Origin: an uncultured Clostridia bacterium
GTDB taxonomy: Bacteria; Bacillota; Clostridia; Oscillospirales; Ruminococcaceae
DNA length: 64,000 bases
Direction of reading: 5' to 3'
NCBI GenBank assembly: GCA_947589035.1
Contig: CANPYZ010000010.1
Location: 1 to 64,000 of the forward strand
The translations under genes and the position numbers were made by a program. This document shows positions 44,738 to 52,820 of the stretch, one piece after another (the stretch's first letter is position 1; each line of letters starts with the position of its first letter). The notes below the pieces were generated by a model. That model saw nothing but the letters and a program-made list of their open reading frames with translations, searched no databases and was not told where the DNA came from.

Positions 44738-46141
44738 TCAGAACCGGAAATATAAGAACGGGTCATTCATGCCTTTATACATGCAATACACGCAGCTGAA
44801 AAATACGCCTAAACATAAAACAGAAACAACTTCCGGAGCGTGTTTGATTTTCTGCCAGATTTTTTGCGAAACAGGTAAACAGAAAAATACTGCGGCAACA
44901 AAATATTTCCAGTAAGTTCCCAAATACCGGAGATAATCGCCTTCAGCTACTCTGCCCATTGTTTCATGCGGTAAAAATGGCAGAAGTTTCTGGAAATAAA
45001 TTCTGATGTCGTGCATGTCCGTAATCGCAAATAATACCCATGTAAACGAAATCAAAATCAATAAGTAATAATGCCCGAGTATACGATGTTCATTCAGATA
45101 TTTCCCCGTGAATAATTTTTCCGTCAGCATAATGACGAATAAGGCAAGCCCCCACAGAATAAAATTCCAGTTTGCCCCATGCCAGAAGCCTGTTAATAAC
45201 CAAACAATCAGCATATTCCGGATTGTTCGTAATTTTCCTTTCCGGTTTCCGCCTAAGGGAATATAAATATATTCCCTGAACCATGAACCCAGCGTAATAT
45301 GCCAACGCCGCCAAAATTCCGTCATTGTGATGGACAAATACGGCTGATTGAAATTTTGCGGAAGATGAAATCCCATGAGTAACCCTAAACCAATCGCCAT
45401 TAGAGAATACCCGTAAAAATCGAAATACACCTGAAATCCATATGCTGCTACTCCCAACCATGCTAACGGCGTGGAAATGCTTTCAAAACCAATTGTTTCT
45501 ATTTCTTTCCATAAACCGCCAATCTGATTCGCTATCAGTACTTTATAGCCTAAACCTGCCGTGAAAATTTTCAAGCCCTCATCAATATTTTTCAGGGAAT
45601 GTTTTCTTTCCCGTAATTCTACTTCAATTGTATCATAAGTGACGATTGGTCCGGCGATTAGCTGCGGAAACATGGAAATATATGCTCCGTAATCAATTAA
45701 GCTCTTTGAGGCTTTTGTTTTATTCCGGTACACGTCCACAAGATAAGACAAATTCTGAAACGTGTAAAAACTTATCCCAATCGGCAGAAGAATATTTCTT
45801 TCCGGAATATTCATATGTAATATATTGTTGACGTTCGTCACGAAAAACCCCGAATATTTGAAAAACATCAGCCACCACAAATTATAAATCACACCAAGAA
45901 CTAATAATAATTTCCGGTGTTTTTCCATGTCCTGAATTAACCAGCCCAGCAAAAAATTAATTAAAATTGTCTGAACGAACAATTCAATATAGATTTTCGC
46001 ATCAAGAACGCCCATGCTGTAAAATACAACACTCCCTACGAAAATCACTAAATTTTTCAATCTCGTAGTAGGAACAAGCGCATAAACTAAGAAAAATATT
46101 GGCAAAAAAATAAAAATAAACTCTATACTGCTGAAAACCAC
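44738..46141 (-). CDS. MBOAT family membrane O-acyltransferase (AlgI/DltB-like)
   Basis: 467 residues, about ten membrane segments. The MBOAT core is clear: PQLIAGPIVTYDTIE, FWRRWHITLGSWFREYIYIP and LLTGFWHGANWNFILWG, the last with the catalytic histidine. Such proteins pass acyl groups across the membrane to a partner, usually an SGNH protein, which attaches them to an extracellular polymer. Here two SGNH partners follow. The polymer (peptidoglycan, teichoic acid or exopolysaccharide) is not shown by sequence. First gene of the three-gene operon. Confidence 0.93.
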   Translation of the reverse strand: MVFSSIEFIFIFLPIFFLVYALVPTTRLKNLVIFVGSVVFYSMGVLDAKIYIELFVQTILINFLLGWLIQDMEKHRKLLLVLGVIYNLWWLMFFKYSGFFVTNVNNILHMNIPERNILLPIGISFYTFQNLSYLVDVYRNKTKASKSLIDYGAYISMFPQLIAGPIVTYDTIEVELRERKHSLKNIDEGLKIFTAGLGYKVLIANQIGGLWKEIETIGFESISTPLAWLGVAAYGFQVYFDFYGYSLMAIGLGLLMGFHLPQNFNQPYLSITMTEFWRRWHITLGSWFREYIYIPLGGNRKGKLRTIRNMLIVWLLTGFWHGANWNFILWGLALFVIMLTEKLFTGKYLNEHRILGHYYLLILISFTWVLFAITDMHDIRIYFQKLLPFLPHETMGRVAEGDYLRYLGTYWKYFVAAVFFCLPVSQKIWQKIKHAPEVVSVLCLGVFFSCVYCMYKGMNDPFLYFRF

Positions 46142-46201
46142 AGCTTTCCCTCCTTTCTGCCAGTAAACTAAACTATTACTTGTGATTCACCAGCAAATTC
46201 C

Positions 46202-46230
46202 ATTATAGCACATTCATTTTCATTTGTCAA
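46202..46230 (-). promoter_or_regulatory. Promoter of the MBOAT/SGNH operon
   Basis: Leftward TTGACA (46230-46225) and TATAAT (46207-46202), 17-nt spacer. Confidence 0.75.
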
Positions 46231-46246
46231 TAGCGGATTTTGCGAT

Positions 46247-46280
46247 AAAAAAAACCAGTGTACTCCATAAAGTACACTGG
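46247..46280 (-). terminator. Terminator of the four-tRNA cluster
   Basis: A 10-bp perfect stem, CCAGTGTACT (46255-46264) and AGTACACTGG (46271-46280), followed leftward by eight T. Confidence 0.9.
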
Positions 46281-46291
46281 AAATGTTTCAG

Positions 46292-46366
46292 GGTGGGTAA
46301 TCGGATTCGAACCGATGGTCTTCAGTGCCACAAACTGACGCCTTAACCAGCTGGGCTATACCCACC
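46292..46366 (-). tRNA. tRNA-His (anticodon GTG)
   Basis: 75 nt including the extra G at position -1, which pairs with C73 as expected for histidine. Anticodon loop TTGTGGC gives GTG. Last of four tRNA genes on this strand. Confidence 0.95.
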
Positions 46367-46373
46367 ATATACA

Positions 46374-46447
46374 CGCGCCTTGCTGGACTCGAACCAGCGG
46401 CTTACTGCTTAGAAGGCAGTTACTCTATCCAGCTGAGTTAAAGGCGC
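46374..46447 (-). tRNA. tRNA-Arg (anticodon TCT)
   Basis: 74 nt. Acceptor GCGCCTT pairs with AAGGCGC; anticodon arm ACTGC-CTTCTAA-GCAGT gives TCT. Confidence 0.95.
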
Positions 46448-46461
46448 ATAAAATGAATAAA

Positions 46462-46532
46462 AGCGGACGACGGGAATCGAACCCGCATACTCAGCTTGGG
46501 AAGCTGATGCTCTACCACTAAACTACGTCCGC
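46462..46532 (-). tRNA. tRNA-Gly (anticodon CCC)
   Basis: 71 nt. Acceptor GCGGACG pairs with CGTCCGC; anticodon arm TCAGC-TTCCCAA-GCTGA gives CCC. Confidence 0.95.
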
Positions 46533-46551
46533 AAGGTTTAATGGAGCGTGG

Positions 46552-46622
<71 letters not shown>

Positions 46623-46658
46623 ATTGGGAATTTTCTGTTGTGCCTTACAACAATATCT

Positions 46659-46687
46659 ATTATACCACATCACTTTCTGTTTGTCAA
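46659..46687 (-). promoter_or_regulatory. Promoter of the four-tRNA cluster
   Basis: Leftward TTGACA (46687-46682) and TATAAT (46664-46659), 17-nt spacer, with A/T runs upstream at 46691-46730. Confidence 0.8.
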
Positions 46688-46732
46688 GGGTTTTTTCAAA
46701 ATTTATGAAATTTTTTTTATTTATTTTTTGAT

Positions 46733-46767
46733 AAAAAATTCAGGCTGTGGTGAAAACAGCCTGAATT
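46733..46767 (-). terminator. Terminator of the exopolysaccharide pair
   Basis: AATTCAGGCTGT (46737-46748) pairs with ACAGCCTGAATT (46756-46767), a 12-bp stem, followed leftward by six T. Confidence 0.88.
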
Positions 46768-46777
46768 ACGTCTATTA

Positions 46778-48412
46778 TTATACCTCTTCCTCGTGAATAA
46801 ATGAGGGGATGCTTCCCGTATCCGGAAATTCTGTAGATTCTGTCACAATTTCCGTTTTCGGGGAAAATGTTTCTGTGTTTGAATTTTTTCCGGATTCGTC
46901 CGGGAAATTATTGTTTTCTGTGTTCCCTGCATTTTCTGCTTTTTTTCTGTTTTTATTTTCTTCAATCAATGCTAAAACAAAACTCGTTCCGAAATACAAA
47001 ACAAACAGAATTGCTTCCAGAATCAGTATCGTTTCTTCAGAAGAACCGATAATATTTTTCACGGTCACTAATGCGGAGCTGCTTGCCGGTACAAGAATAC
47101 TATATGCATTCGCTAAATAAACTGTTTTGTAATATTCTTCTGCGGTTGCGTTGACTTCTTCCATTAACTGATTGATTTTTTCATTCAGGGAAGCAAGGTC
47201 TTCTTCTATTTTTTTCACTTGCTTTTTGGAAGCAGCGGAAGTACTTTTCATTTTGGTTAATCTTTCCTGTGCTTTCTGAATTTGCTGTTCATAGTTGGAC
47301 ACTTTTTTCTGAGCTTCAATTTTCTGGTTAATTAAGTCATTATACGCATCGGAAGATTGTGTATATTCGCTGACATCTTGCCCTTCTCCGCCGTAAACAA
47401 TGATTGTATCTTTTTCATAATTTTTAATAGAATCCGTTACCGTTTTCAGTTCATCTTCAGCAACTTTCTTGTTTCTGGTCAGTTCTTCAATCCTGTAATT
47501 ATAATATGCTTCGAGGGAAACTTTGTCTTTTGTCACGTTATTGACCGTAATGTAAGAAGTCAATACATCAAGGTCTACATTACGAATCATGGCAACAGAT
47601 TCAGAAAGGTCAGAAAACGTGTGTCCCGTTGTGGTAGAACAAAATCTGGTTTTGTCTGTTTTGGAAAGATTATCCAGATAAGTTTCTATTCTGTCAAGAG
47701 TGGAATCAAATACATCTACTGCCTGGGAATAATCATATTCTGTATAATCCAGTGTACTGATTGCATTTCCTAATGCCTGATTGACACCGTACATTTCGAA
47801 AAAATACTCTGAATAGCTTGTCAGAATCGTATTGAATAATTCCACAGCAACTTTTCCTTCCAGTCCTGTACCGGAATAATTGAATGTCAGATTATATTTT
47901 GTCGGATTCACGTCTACTTCCAGCATTTTTTCGCCGGCGTTTAAATTGCCTTCTTCATAAATGCTTTTATACATGTTGATTTTATCCTGTGCATTCGGAG
48001 GAATTACCCCTTCCACAGAAATATTCTGCCGGACACTTTCGAGCAAGGACAAATCTAAATTCATCGCTGTCAATGCTTTTTCCAGCACAGCAGGATTTTT
48101 CATTGATGCGCTTGCATTGAAATCACTGCCATCAGGAGCTTTTCCTTTTTCAATGCCGCTATAATTAAAGCTAACGGTTGCTGTAAGATTTTTATGTTGG
48201 TCTGCGGCAAATACAGCATAATATACCGGAACCAATATGCCGATAATCAACGCAATTGCAAGCCAAATCAACAAAAACCGTTTCAGCTGCTTGAAAATTC
48301 CGGAAAGCGAAATAATAATTTCTTCTTTTTCCTCTTCCGGATTCTGTAAAGTGACATTCAGGTAATGATTCTGGCTCTGGTTTTCATTTTGGTTTTGTTT
48401 CTGTTTATCCAT
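46778..48412 (-). CDS. Wzz-like polysaccharide chain-length / co-polymerase protein
   Basis: 544 residues. A Gln/Asn-rich N-terminus, first membrane segment at about 46-68 (LLIWLAIALIIGILVPVYYAVF), a large extracellular coiled domain (TVTDSIKNYEKDTI; KVSNYEQQIQKAQERLTKM), second segment near 450-475, and a Ser/Thr/Glu-rich cytoplasmic tail. This two-segment layout is that of Wzz/CpsC proteins, which set polymer length with a tyrosine kinase; no kinase gene is beside it. It follows the sugar-phosphate transferase gene, with a hairpin in the gap. Confidence 0.82.
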   Translation of the reverse strand: MDKQKQNQNENQSQNHYLNVTLQNPEEEKEEIIISLSGIFKQLKRFLLIWLAIALIIGILVPVYYAVFAADQHKNLTATVSFNYSGIEKGKAPDGSDFNASASMKNPAVLEKALTAMNLDLSLLESVRQNISVEGVIPPNAQDKINMYKSIYEEGNLNAGEKMLEVDVNPTKYNLTFNYSGTGLEGKVAVELFNTILTSYSEYFFEMYGVNQALGNAISTLDYTEYDYSQAVDVFDSTLDRIETYLDNLSKTDKTRFCSTTTGHTFSDLSESVAMIRNVDLDVLTSYITVNNVTKDKVSLEAYYNYRIEELTRNKKVAEDELKTVTDSIKNYEKDTIIVYGGEGQDVSEYTQSSDAYNDLINQKIEAQKKVSNYEQQIQKAQERLTKMKSTSAASKKQVKKIEEDLASLNEKINQLMEEVNATAEEYYKTVYLANAYSILVPASSSALVTVKNIIGSSEETILILEAILFVLYFGTSFVLALIEENKNRKKAENAGNTENNNFPDESGKNSNTETFSPKTEIVTESTEFPDTGSIPSFIHEEEV

Positions 48413-48446
48413 AATAAATATACACCCTTATTTGAATACTCAGTCT

Positions 48447-48473
48447 GGCAGAAACTGTTCAACAGTTTCTGCC
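48447..48473. repeat. Perfect inverted repeat at the end of the sugar transferase gene
   Basis: GGCAGAAACTGTT (48447-48459) and AACAGTTTCTGCC (48461-48473), 13-nt arms around one base. On the leftward transcript it straddles the stop codon at 48459 and lies ahead of the Wzz-like gene. No T-run, so probably not a full terminator. Confidence 0.6.
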
Positions 48474-49181
48474 GCTTAATACATGAAAAATTGTTTTGAA
48501 AATAATTTTAATATCCGTCCACAAAGACCGGTCTAATATGTATTTCCGGTCAAGTGCGACCTGTTTTTCGAAAGGAAGATTATTTTTCCCTCCGATTTGC
48601 CAATAACAGGAAAGCCCTGGAATCACGGATAATCTGTCAGCAGGCAATTTTTCCTGTTCGGACGGAATAAATGGTCTTGGTCCTACAACAGACATGTCCC
48701 CTTTGAGAATGTTAATCAGCTGCGGCAATTCATCAATCGAAAGTTTTCGGATAATATTGCCGACTCTGGTTACTCTGGGGTCTTTTTTCATTTTGAACGT
48801 TGCGCCTTTGCCTTCATTTTTGGCGAGCAATTCTTCACGGCGTTTATCCGCATCTTTGTACATGCTGCGGAATTTGTAAATTTTGAACGGCTTGCCGTCT
48901 TTTCCGATACGGGTCTGTGTGTAGAATGGCGTTCCGAAATCGTCCAGAACAATCAACCCCGCTGTCGCCACTAAAACGGGCGAAAGAATCGTCAGTGCGG
49001 TAACAGAACAAACAATGTCACCCATTCGTTTCAGTTTTTCGTAAACGGGCTTGTACAAAGGCTGTACTGCCGTTTCTAAAAGCTGTCGTTCTTTCTGAAT
49101 GGTGTCATTCGTGGTCATTTCAATTTTTGGTGTAGTGTGTTCTGCTTCTTCCTGATAGGCGAGATTAACATTTTTAATCAT
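48459..49181 (-). CDS. Polyprenyl-phosphate sugar-1-phosphate transferase (exopolysaccharide initiation)
   Basis: 240 residues of the bacterial sugar transferase (WcaJ/PglC-like) family. One membrane-inserting helix (VCSVTALTILSPVLVATAGLI, about 56-78), then FKIYKFRSMYKDADKRREEL, RKLSIDELPQLINILKGDMS and VVGPRPFIPSEQE, the core active-site text. It transfers a sugar phosphate to undecaprenyl phosphate, the first step of surface polymer assembly. The start at 49181 is set by a GGGGGAG site; the ATG at 49235 has none. The rest of an exopolysaccharide cluster is absent from the window. Confidence 0.9.
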   Translation of the reverse strand: MIKNVNLAYQEEAEHTTPKIEMTTNDTIQKERQLLETAVQPLYKPVYEKLKRMGDIVCSVTALTILSPVLVATAGLIVLDDFGTPFYTQTRIGKDGKPFKIYKFRSMYKDADKRREELLAKNEGKGATFKMKKDPRVTRVGNIIRKLSIDELPQLINILKGDMSVVGPRPFIPSEQEKLPADRLSVIPGLSCYWQIGGKNNLPFEKQVALDRKYILDRSLWTDIKIIFKTIFHVLSGRNC

Positions 49182-49333
49182 TTGAACTCCCCCTTTGGAT
49201 GAGTGGATATTCTTAAAAAGAATATCAGTTTTCATTTTCAGTGCAGTTTTTTATTAAAGTCTGTGAATCAGCATATATTCCGCCGTTTTCCCCTCAAAAA
49301 ACGAATGAAACAGAAGATATTCTGATTATCTTC

Positions 49334-49362
49334 ATTATACATGATTCTCAGAACTTTGTCAA
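49334..49362 (-). promoter_or_regulatory. Proximal promoter of the exopolysaccharide pair
   Basis: Leftward TTGACA (49362-49357) and TATAAT (49339-49334), 17-nt spacer. Confidence 0.7.
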
Positions 49363-49541
49363 TAGTTCACAAACAGAATGTTCATTTTTGTAAAAAATTC
49401 CTAAAATCCTAAAAGAAACCAATATATTTTCAGTAAATATTATAATACCCTCTGTATATTTCCGAAAAAAGTTTCCAAATATTTTAAAAAAATGCGGAAT
49501 AAATTACTTTGTTCCATTACATTCTGTAATTTTATGTTAAT

Positions 49542-49570
49542 ATCATAGCACAAAACATTAAAATTGTCAA
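49542..49570 (-). promoter_or_regulatory. Distal promoter of the exopolysaccharide pair
   Basis: Leftward TTGACA (49570-49565) and TATGAT (49547-49542), 17-nt spacer, 208 bp further upstream. Confidence 0.6.
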
Positions 49571-49637
49571 GTGATTTTTGACATTCTTGACAAATTAACT
49601 ATATTTTTAAAGAATTAAATTATTTTTTCATGCATTA

Positions 49638-51482
49638 TCACAGAATGAGTAAAAATCTAATCCATGCACCCTGTTCACAAGTCACCTGAAATTTAATTTT
49701 ATGAATTTCCATAATGCTTTTCGCAATGGCAAGTCCTAAACCGTAACCGTTTTTGCCTTTGTTATTTCTTGCCTTGTCGCCACGGTAAAACCGTTCGAAA
49801 ATTTTTTCCGTTTCTTTCGGGGAAATTTCACAACCCGTGTTATAAAATTCTAAAACGAAATTATTTCCCCGTTTCAGCAGAGTAATTTTAATTATGCCGT
49901 TTTCGTTGGAATATTTCATGGCGTTATCAATGAAAATCGCCGCTAATTGCCGAATATGCTGTTGACTTCCGGTGTAGGTCAAATTCGGCTGAATGTCAAT
50001 TTCTAAATTTTTATGCTGTTCGAATGCCTGACTTTCGAATGGCAATGCTGTTGCTTCAATTGCCATGCTTAAGTTGAACGGTTCGAAATGGTATTCCTGT
50101 TTTGCGTTATCCATTCGGGCAAGCCTTAATAAATCGCCAACGAGTTGATTCATTCTGTTTGTCTGTTCCTGAATATACTGTAACCATTTATTTTTGCCGA
50201 TTTCATCTTGTAAAATGTCCGCATTCGCTGTTAATACAGCAAGTGGTGTTTTCAATTCATGGCTTGCATCGGAAACGAATTGTTTTTGTCGTTCCATTGC
50301 CGTTCTGACGGGCTGAGTAATCCATTTCGAAAAGAATATTAAAAATATAAATAAAATTAACAATACAATTATGCCTGTAATCACAGTAATCCGGAATAAA
50401 TTATTCAAAATACCCTGGTCAGAAGTTTTATTCGTGACAACAATTAACGTTCCATATTGTTTTTCTGTCTGGTAATATTGTAACCAACCATACATGCCTT
50501 GTTGTTTATTTAACGAAAAAATCGCCTGGAAAATTTCTTCCGCCTCTTCTTCCGTGTAATCTTCCGTGTTTCGTATGCCTAAAAAATTTCCGTTCTGGTC
50601 TGCCATGAGTGCAAAATGGTCTAAGCTAATATTTACATTCCATTTATCTGGTTTCATGTCCGTTCGGAAATCTGGCGGAGGAACTCTTTTTTCGGGTCTT
50701 TCCGTGGAAGTTTCTGTTGATGTTTCTGTTGTGGAATTTTCCGTAGAAGAATTTGTTTCCGGTTCTGTTTCCGTTTCCGGTTCAGTTTCCGGTAATGTAA
50801 TTTCTTCTATTGTTTCGGGAATTTCTTCAGCGGGCATTTCCGGAAGGGTTTCTTCTGGTAAGGGTTCTATTTCTTCCGGAGGAATTTCTTCAACATCAGG
50901 GTTTTCTTCTGGAATTTCGGAAACTTCCGGAATTTCCGGTAATGCTGTTTCTTCTGGAATGACAAAAGTTTCCGGAAGAAATGGTTCTGTTGGCATTTCC
51001 GGCATTTCTTCTTCCGGAAATGTCCAGTCCTCTGACGGCATTTCCGGAAAATCTGGTCTATCGTTAGGATTTCCCCAGGGGTCTTCCCGTTCGTCAAAAG
51101 GATTTGGATTTTCATTAGGATTTCCCCAATTCTGATGAGGATTATTTCTGTTTTCCGGAAAATTCCCTAAAGTAATGATATTTCCCGCTTCTGCTAAATC
51201 ATTTCCCGTTTCTAAAGGTACTTCCGGCGGAGGAATATTCCGTTCCGGTTCGTCATTTACTTTGTCGTATCGGTCACTTTCGGCAATTTTCTGCAATAAC
51301 TGCATAGACTGCATTTGACTGACTGTCTGCATAAGCATGTTAATTGCGGTAAGCATGACAATGAACACGCCAATTAAAATTCCCATTGCCACGGCAACGA
51401 ATTTCATTTGCATAATGCGGATAACGTCCGGTTGTAATAAATTTTTCAGCCATTGCGGAAGTTTTTCAACTGGAAATTTCAC
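49638..51482 (-). CDS. Sensor histidine kinase with Pro/Glu-rich extracellular region
   Basis: 614 residues. Membrane segments at about 27-52 and 355-378 bound an extracellular region in which roughly 95-270 is low complexity (repeats such as PEMPTEPFLPETF and ETSTETSTERPEKR), followed by a small folded part (SLDHFALMADQNGNFLGIRN). The kinase core has the H-box SDASHELKTPLAVL, N-box FIDNAMKYSNENG and G-box GYGLGLAIAKSI. No clear HAMP domain lies between TM2 and the H-box. It overlaps the response regulator gene by 4 nt. The signal is unknown. Confidence 0.93.
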   Translation of the reverse strand: MKFPVEKLPQWLKNLLQPDVIRIMQMKFVAVAMGILIGVFIVMLTAINMLMQTVSQMQSMQLLQKIAESDRYDKVNDEPERNIPPPEVPLETGNDLAEAGNIITLGNFPENRNNPHQNWGNPNENPNPFDEREDPWGNPNDRPDFPEMPSEDWTFPEEEMPEMPTEPFLPETFVIPEETALPEIPEVSEIPEENPDVEEIPPEEIEPLPEETLPEMPAEEIPETIEEITLPETEPETETEPETNSSTENSTTETSTETSTERPEKRVPPPDFRTDMKPDKWNVNISLDHFALMADQNGNFLGIRNTEDYTEEEAEEIFQAIFSLNKQQGMYGWLQYYQTEKQYGTLIVVTNKTSDQGILNNLFRITVITGIIVLLILFIFLIFFSKWITQPVRTAMERQKQFVSDASHELKTPLAVLTANADILQDEIGKNKWLQYIQEQTNRMNQLVGDLLRLARMDNAKQEYHFEPFNLSMAIEATALPFESQAFEQHKNLEIDIQPNLTYTGSQQHIRQLAAIFIDNAMKYSNENGIIKITLLKRGNNFVLEFYNTGCEISPKETEKIFERFYRGDKARNNKGKNGYGLGLAIAKSIMEIHKIKFQVTCEQGAWIRFLLIL

Positions 51483-52156
51483 TGTTCGCCGCCTTCCAGA
51501 AAATACCCAATTCCCCTTGCGGCTTTAATTGTCACTGTTGAACCGATAGCGTGTAATTTTTTTCTTAGAAATGAAATATACACTTCCACGTTATTATATT
51601 CTGCATCACTTTCATAGCCCCAGATTTTTTCAATGAATCTTTCTTTCGAAATGAGTTGTTTCGGGTTGGCAATCATCATTTCCATAATTTGATATTCTTT
51701 CAGGCTTAACTTCACGAACTGCCCCTCACAGCTTAAACTGAATGTACTTTTATTCAGGGCAATATCCCCATAAGTGAATGCATCAGTAATGACTTCACCT
51801 TTTCTTCTGGTCAATGCACGAACACGGGCAAGCAATTCCCCGCTCACGAACGGTTTCGTTAAGAAATCATCTGCACCGCTGTCTAAACCGTTAATTTTAT
51901 CTTCTGTGTCAGATTTCGCCGTTAATAAGAGAACCGGCGTGGAAATATGCTTTTTCCTTAAAATTTTCAGCACATCTAAACCGTTCATTTTCGGGAGCAT
52001 AATATCTAATAAAATACAATCATAAATTCCCGTTAAAGCGTAATCTAAACCGCTTTCCCCGTCGTAAACCGCATCAACAGAATATTTATTTCGTTTTAAA
52101 ATTTCACTTAATGCTTCTGCTAATGCTTCTTCATCTTCTACTACTAAAATTTTCAT
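51479..52156 (-). CDS. OmpR/PhoB-family response regulator
   Basis: 225 residues. Receiver domain with the phospho-acceptor aspartate in YDCILLDIMLPKMNG (about D51) and the conserved lysine in LTKPFVSGELLARV; winged-helix DNA-binding domain from about 128, ending RGIGYFLEGG. Partner of the histidine kinase downstream. It is divergent from spoVAC across a 130-bp gap; no clear leftward promoter was found there. Confidence 0.96.
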   Translation of the reverse strand: MKILVVEDEEALAEALSEILKRNKYSVDAVYDGESGLDYALTGIYDCILLDIMLPKMNGLDVLKILRKKHISTPVLLLTAKSDTEDKINGLDSGADDFLTKPFVSGELLARVRALTRRKGEVITDAFTYGDIALNKSTFSLSCEGQFVKLSLKEYQIMEMMIANPKQLISKERFIEKIWGYESDAEYNNVEVYISFLRKKLHAIGSTVTIKAARGIGYFLEGGEQ

Positions 52157-52183
52157 TTTTCAACACGCCCTTAAAAAATTTAC

Positions 52184-52212
52184 TTGCAATTAAATGCAAA
52201 ATATGTTATACT
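52184..52212 (+). promoter_or_regulatory. Promoter-like sites upstream of spoVAC
   Basis: TTGCAA (52184-52189) and TATACT (52207-52212), 17-nt spacer. The -35 box is half of an inverted repeat TTGCA-N6-TGCAA (52184-52199) that could bind a regulator. Confidence 0.5.
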
Positions 52213-52286
52213 GTAATCAGGTTCAGTATTTTTCCTGAAAATCCGGTTATACTATTTCTGCATTATTTCAGCAAAGGAGAATTTTC

Positions 52287-52733
52287 ATGCAGATTACACC
52301 GGAATTATATCAGGATATGCAAAAACAAGCTGCTCCACGTTCTAACACGAAAGTTAATGTATTCATGGCATTTTTAACCGGAGGAGCAATTTGTACTATC
52401 GGGCAAATTTTATTTTTCGCTTTTCAGCGTTTAGGATTCAGTCAGGAAATTTCCATGGCGTGGACATCGATTACACTGGTTTTTTGCAGTGCTGTTCTGA
52501 CTGGATTTGGCATTTATGAAAAAATTGCCCGTCATGCCGGAGCAGGAACGCTTGTTCCCATTACTGGTTTTGCGAATGCAATTACTTCTTCCGCTATCGA
52601 ATCGAAAACAGAAGGTTTTGTTCTCGGTATCGGAACGAAAATTTTCACCATTGCAGGACCTGTGATTCTTTACGGAACAGCCGCTTCTGTGATTTACGGA
52701 ATCATTTACTGGATTACTATTCAAATATTCTGA
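52287..52733 (+). CDS. spoVAC: Stage V sporulation protein AC
   Basis: 148 residues, the usual length. NVFMAFLTGGAICTIGQILF near 28-47 is the family signature, followed by GFGIYEKIARHAGAGTLVPITGFANAITSSAIE. Three to four membrane segments. SpoVAC forms part of the channel that moves dipicolinic acid into and out of the spore core. In spore formers it sits in a spoVA operon with spoVAD and spoVAE; here it is alone. The host may be a poor or former spore former, or the rest may lie elsewhere. The ATG follows AAAGGAG. Confidence 0.9.
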   Translation: MQITPELYQDMQKQAAPRSNTKVNVFMAFLTGGAICTIGQILFFAFQRLGFSQEISMAWTSITLVFCSAVLTGFGIYEKIARHAGAGTLVPITGFANAITSSAIESKTEGFVLGIGTKIFTIAGPVILYGTAASVIYGIIYWITIQIF

Positions 52734-52737
52734 ATCA

Positions 52738-52754
52738 AGAGCCTTTCCGGCTCT
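52738..52754 (+). other. Small hairpin after spoVAC
   Basis: AGAGCC, TTTCC, GGCTCT: a 6-bp GC-rich stem 5 nt after the stop at 52733. No immediate T-run follows, so termination would be weak. Confidence 0.4.
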
Positions 52755-52820
52755 GTACATGATTTTAAAAATTTTAAAAATTTTTAAATTTTAAATTTTA
52801 ATTTAAGGAGTTTTTTAATT

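Larger units (their letters stand above)
49182..49637. other. 456-bp AT-rich intergenic region
   Basis: No open reading frame of note is seen. It holds two leftward promoters for the sugar transferase gene (49334-49362 and 49542-49570), implying leaders of about 150 and 350 nt. I see no convincing terminator for the histidine kinase gene that ends at 49638. Confidence 0.6.

Noticed and set aside
44740-46200. Thoeris anti-defence or defence island around the Tad2-like domains
   Set aside because: No ThsA/ThsB, phage or other defence gene is near; the setting is cell-surface acylation.
52220-52256. Sigma-G promoter before spoVAC (GTATT and TATACTA, 17 nt apart)
   Set aside because: Match to the forespore consensus is partial, and a normal promoter lies just upstream; too weak to annotate.
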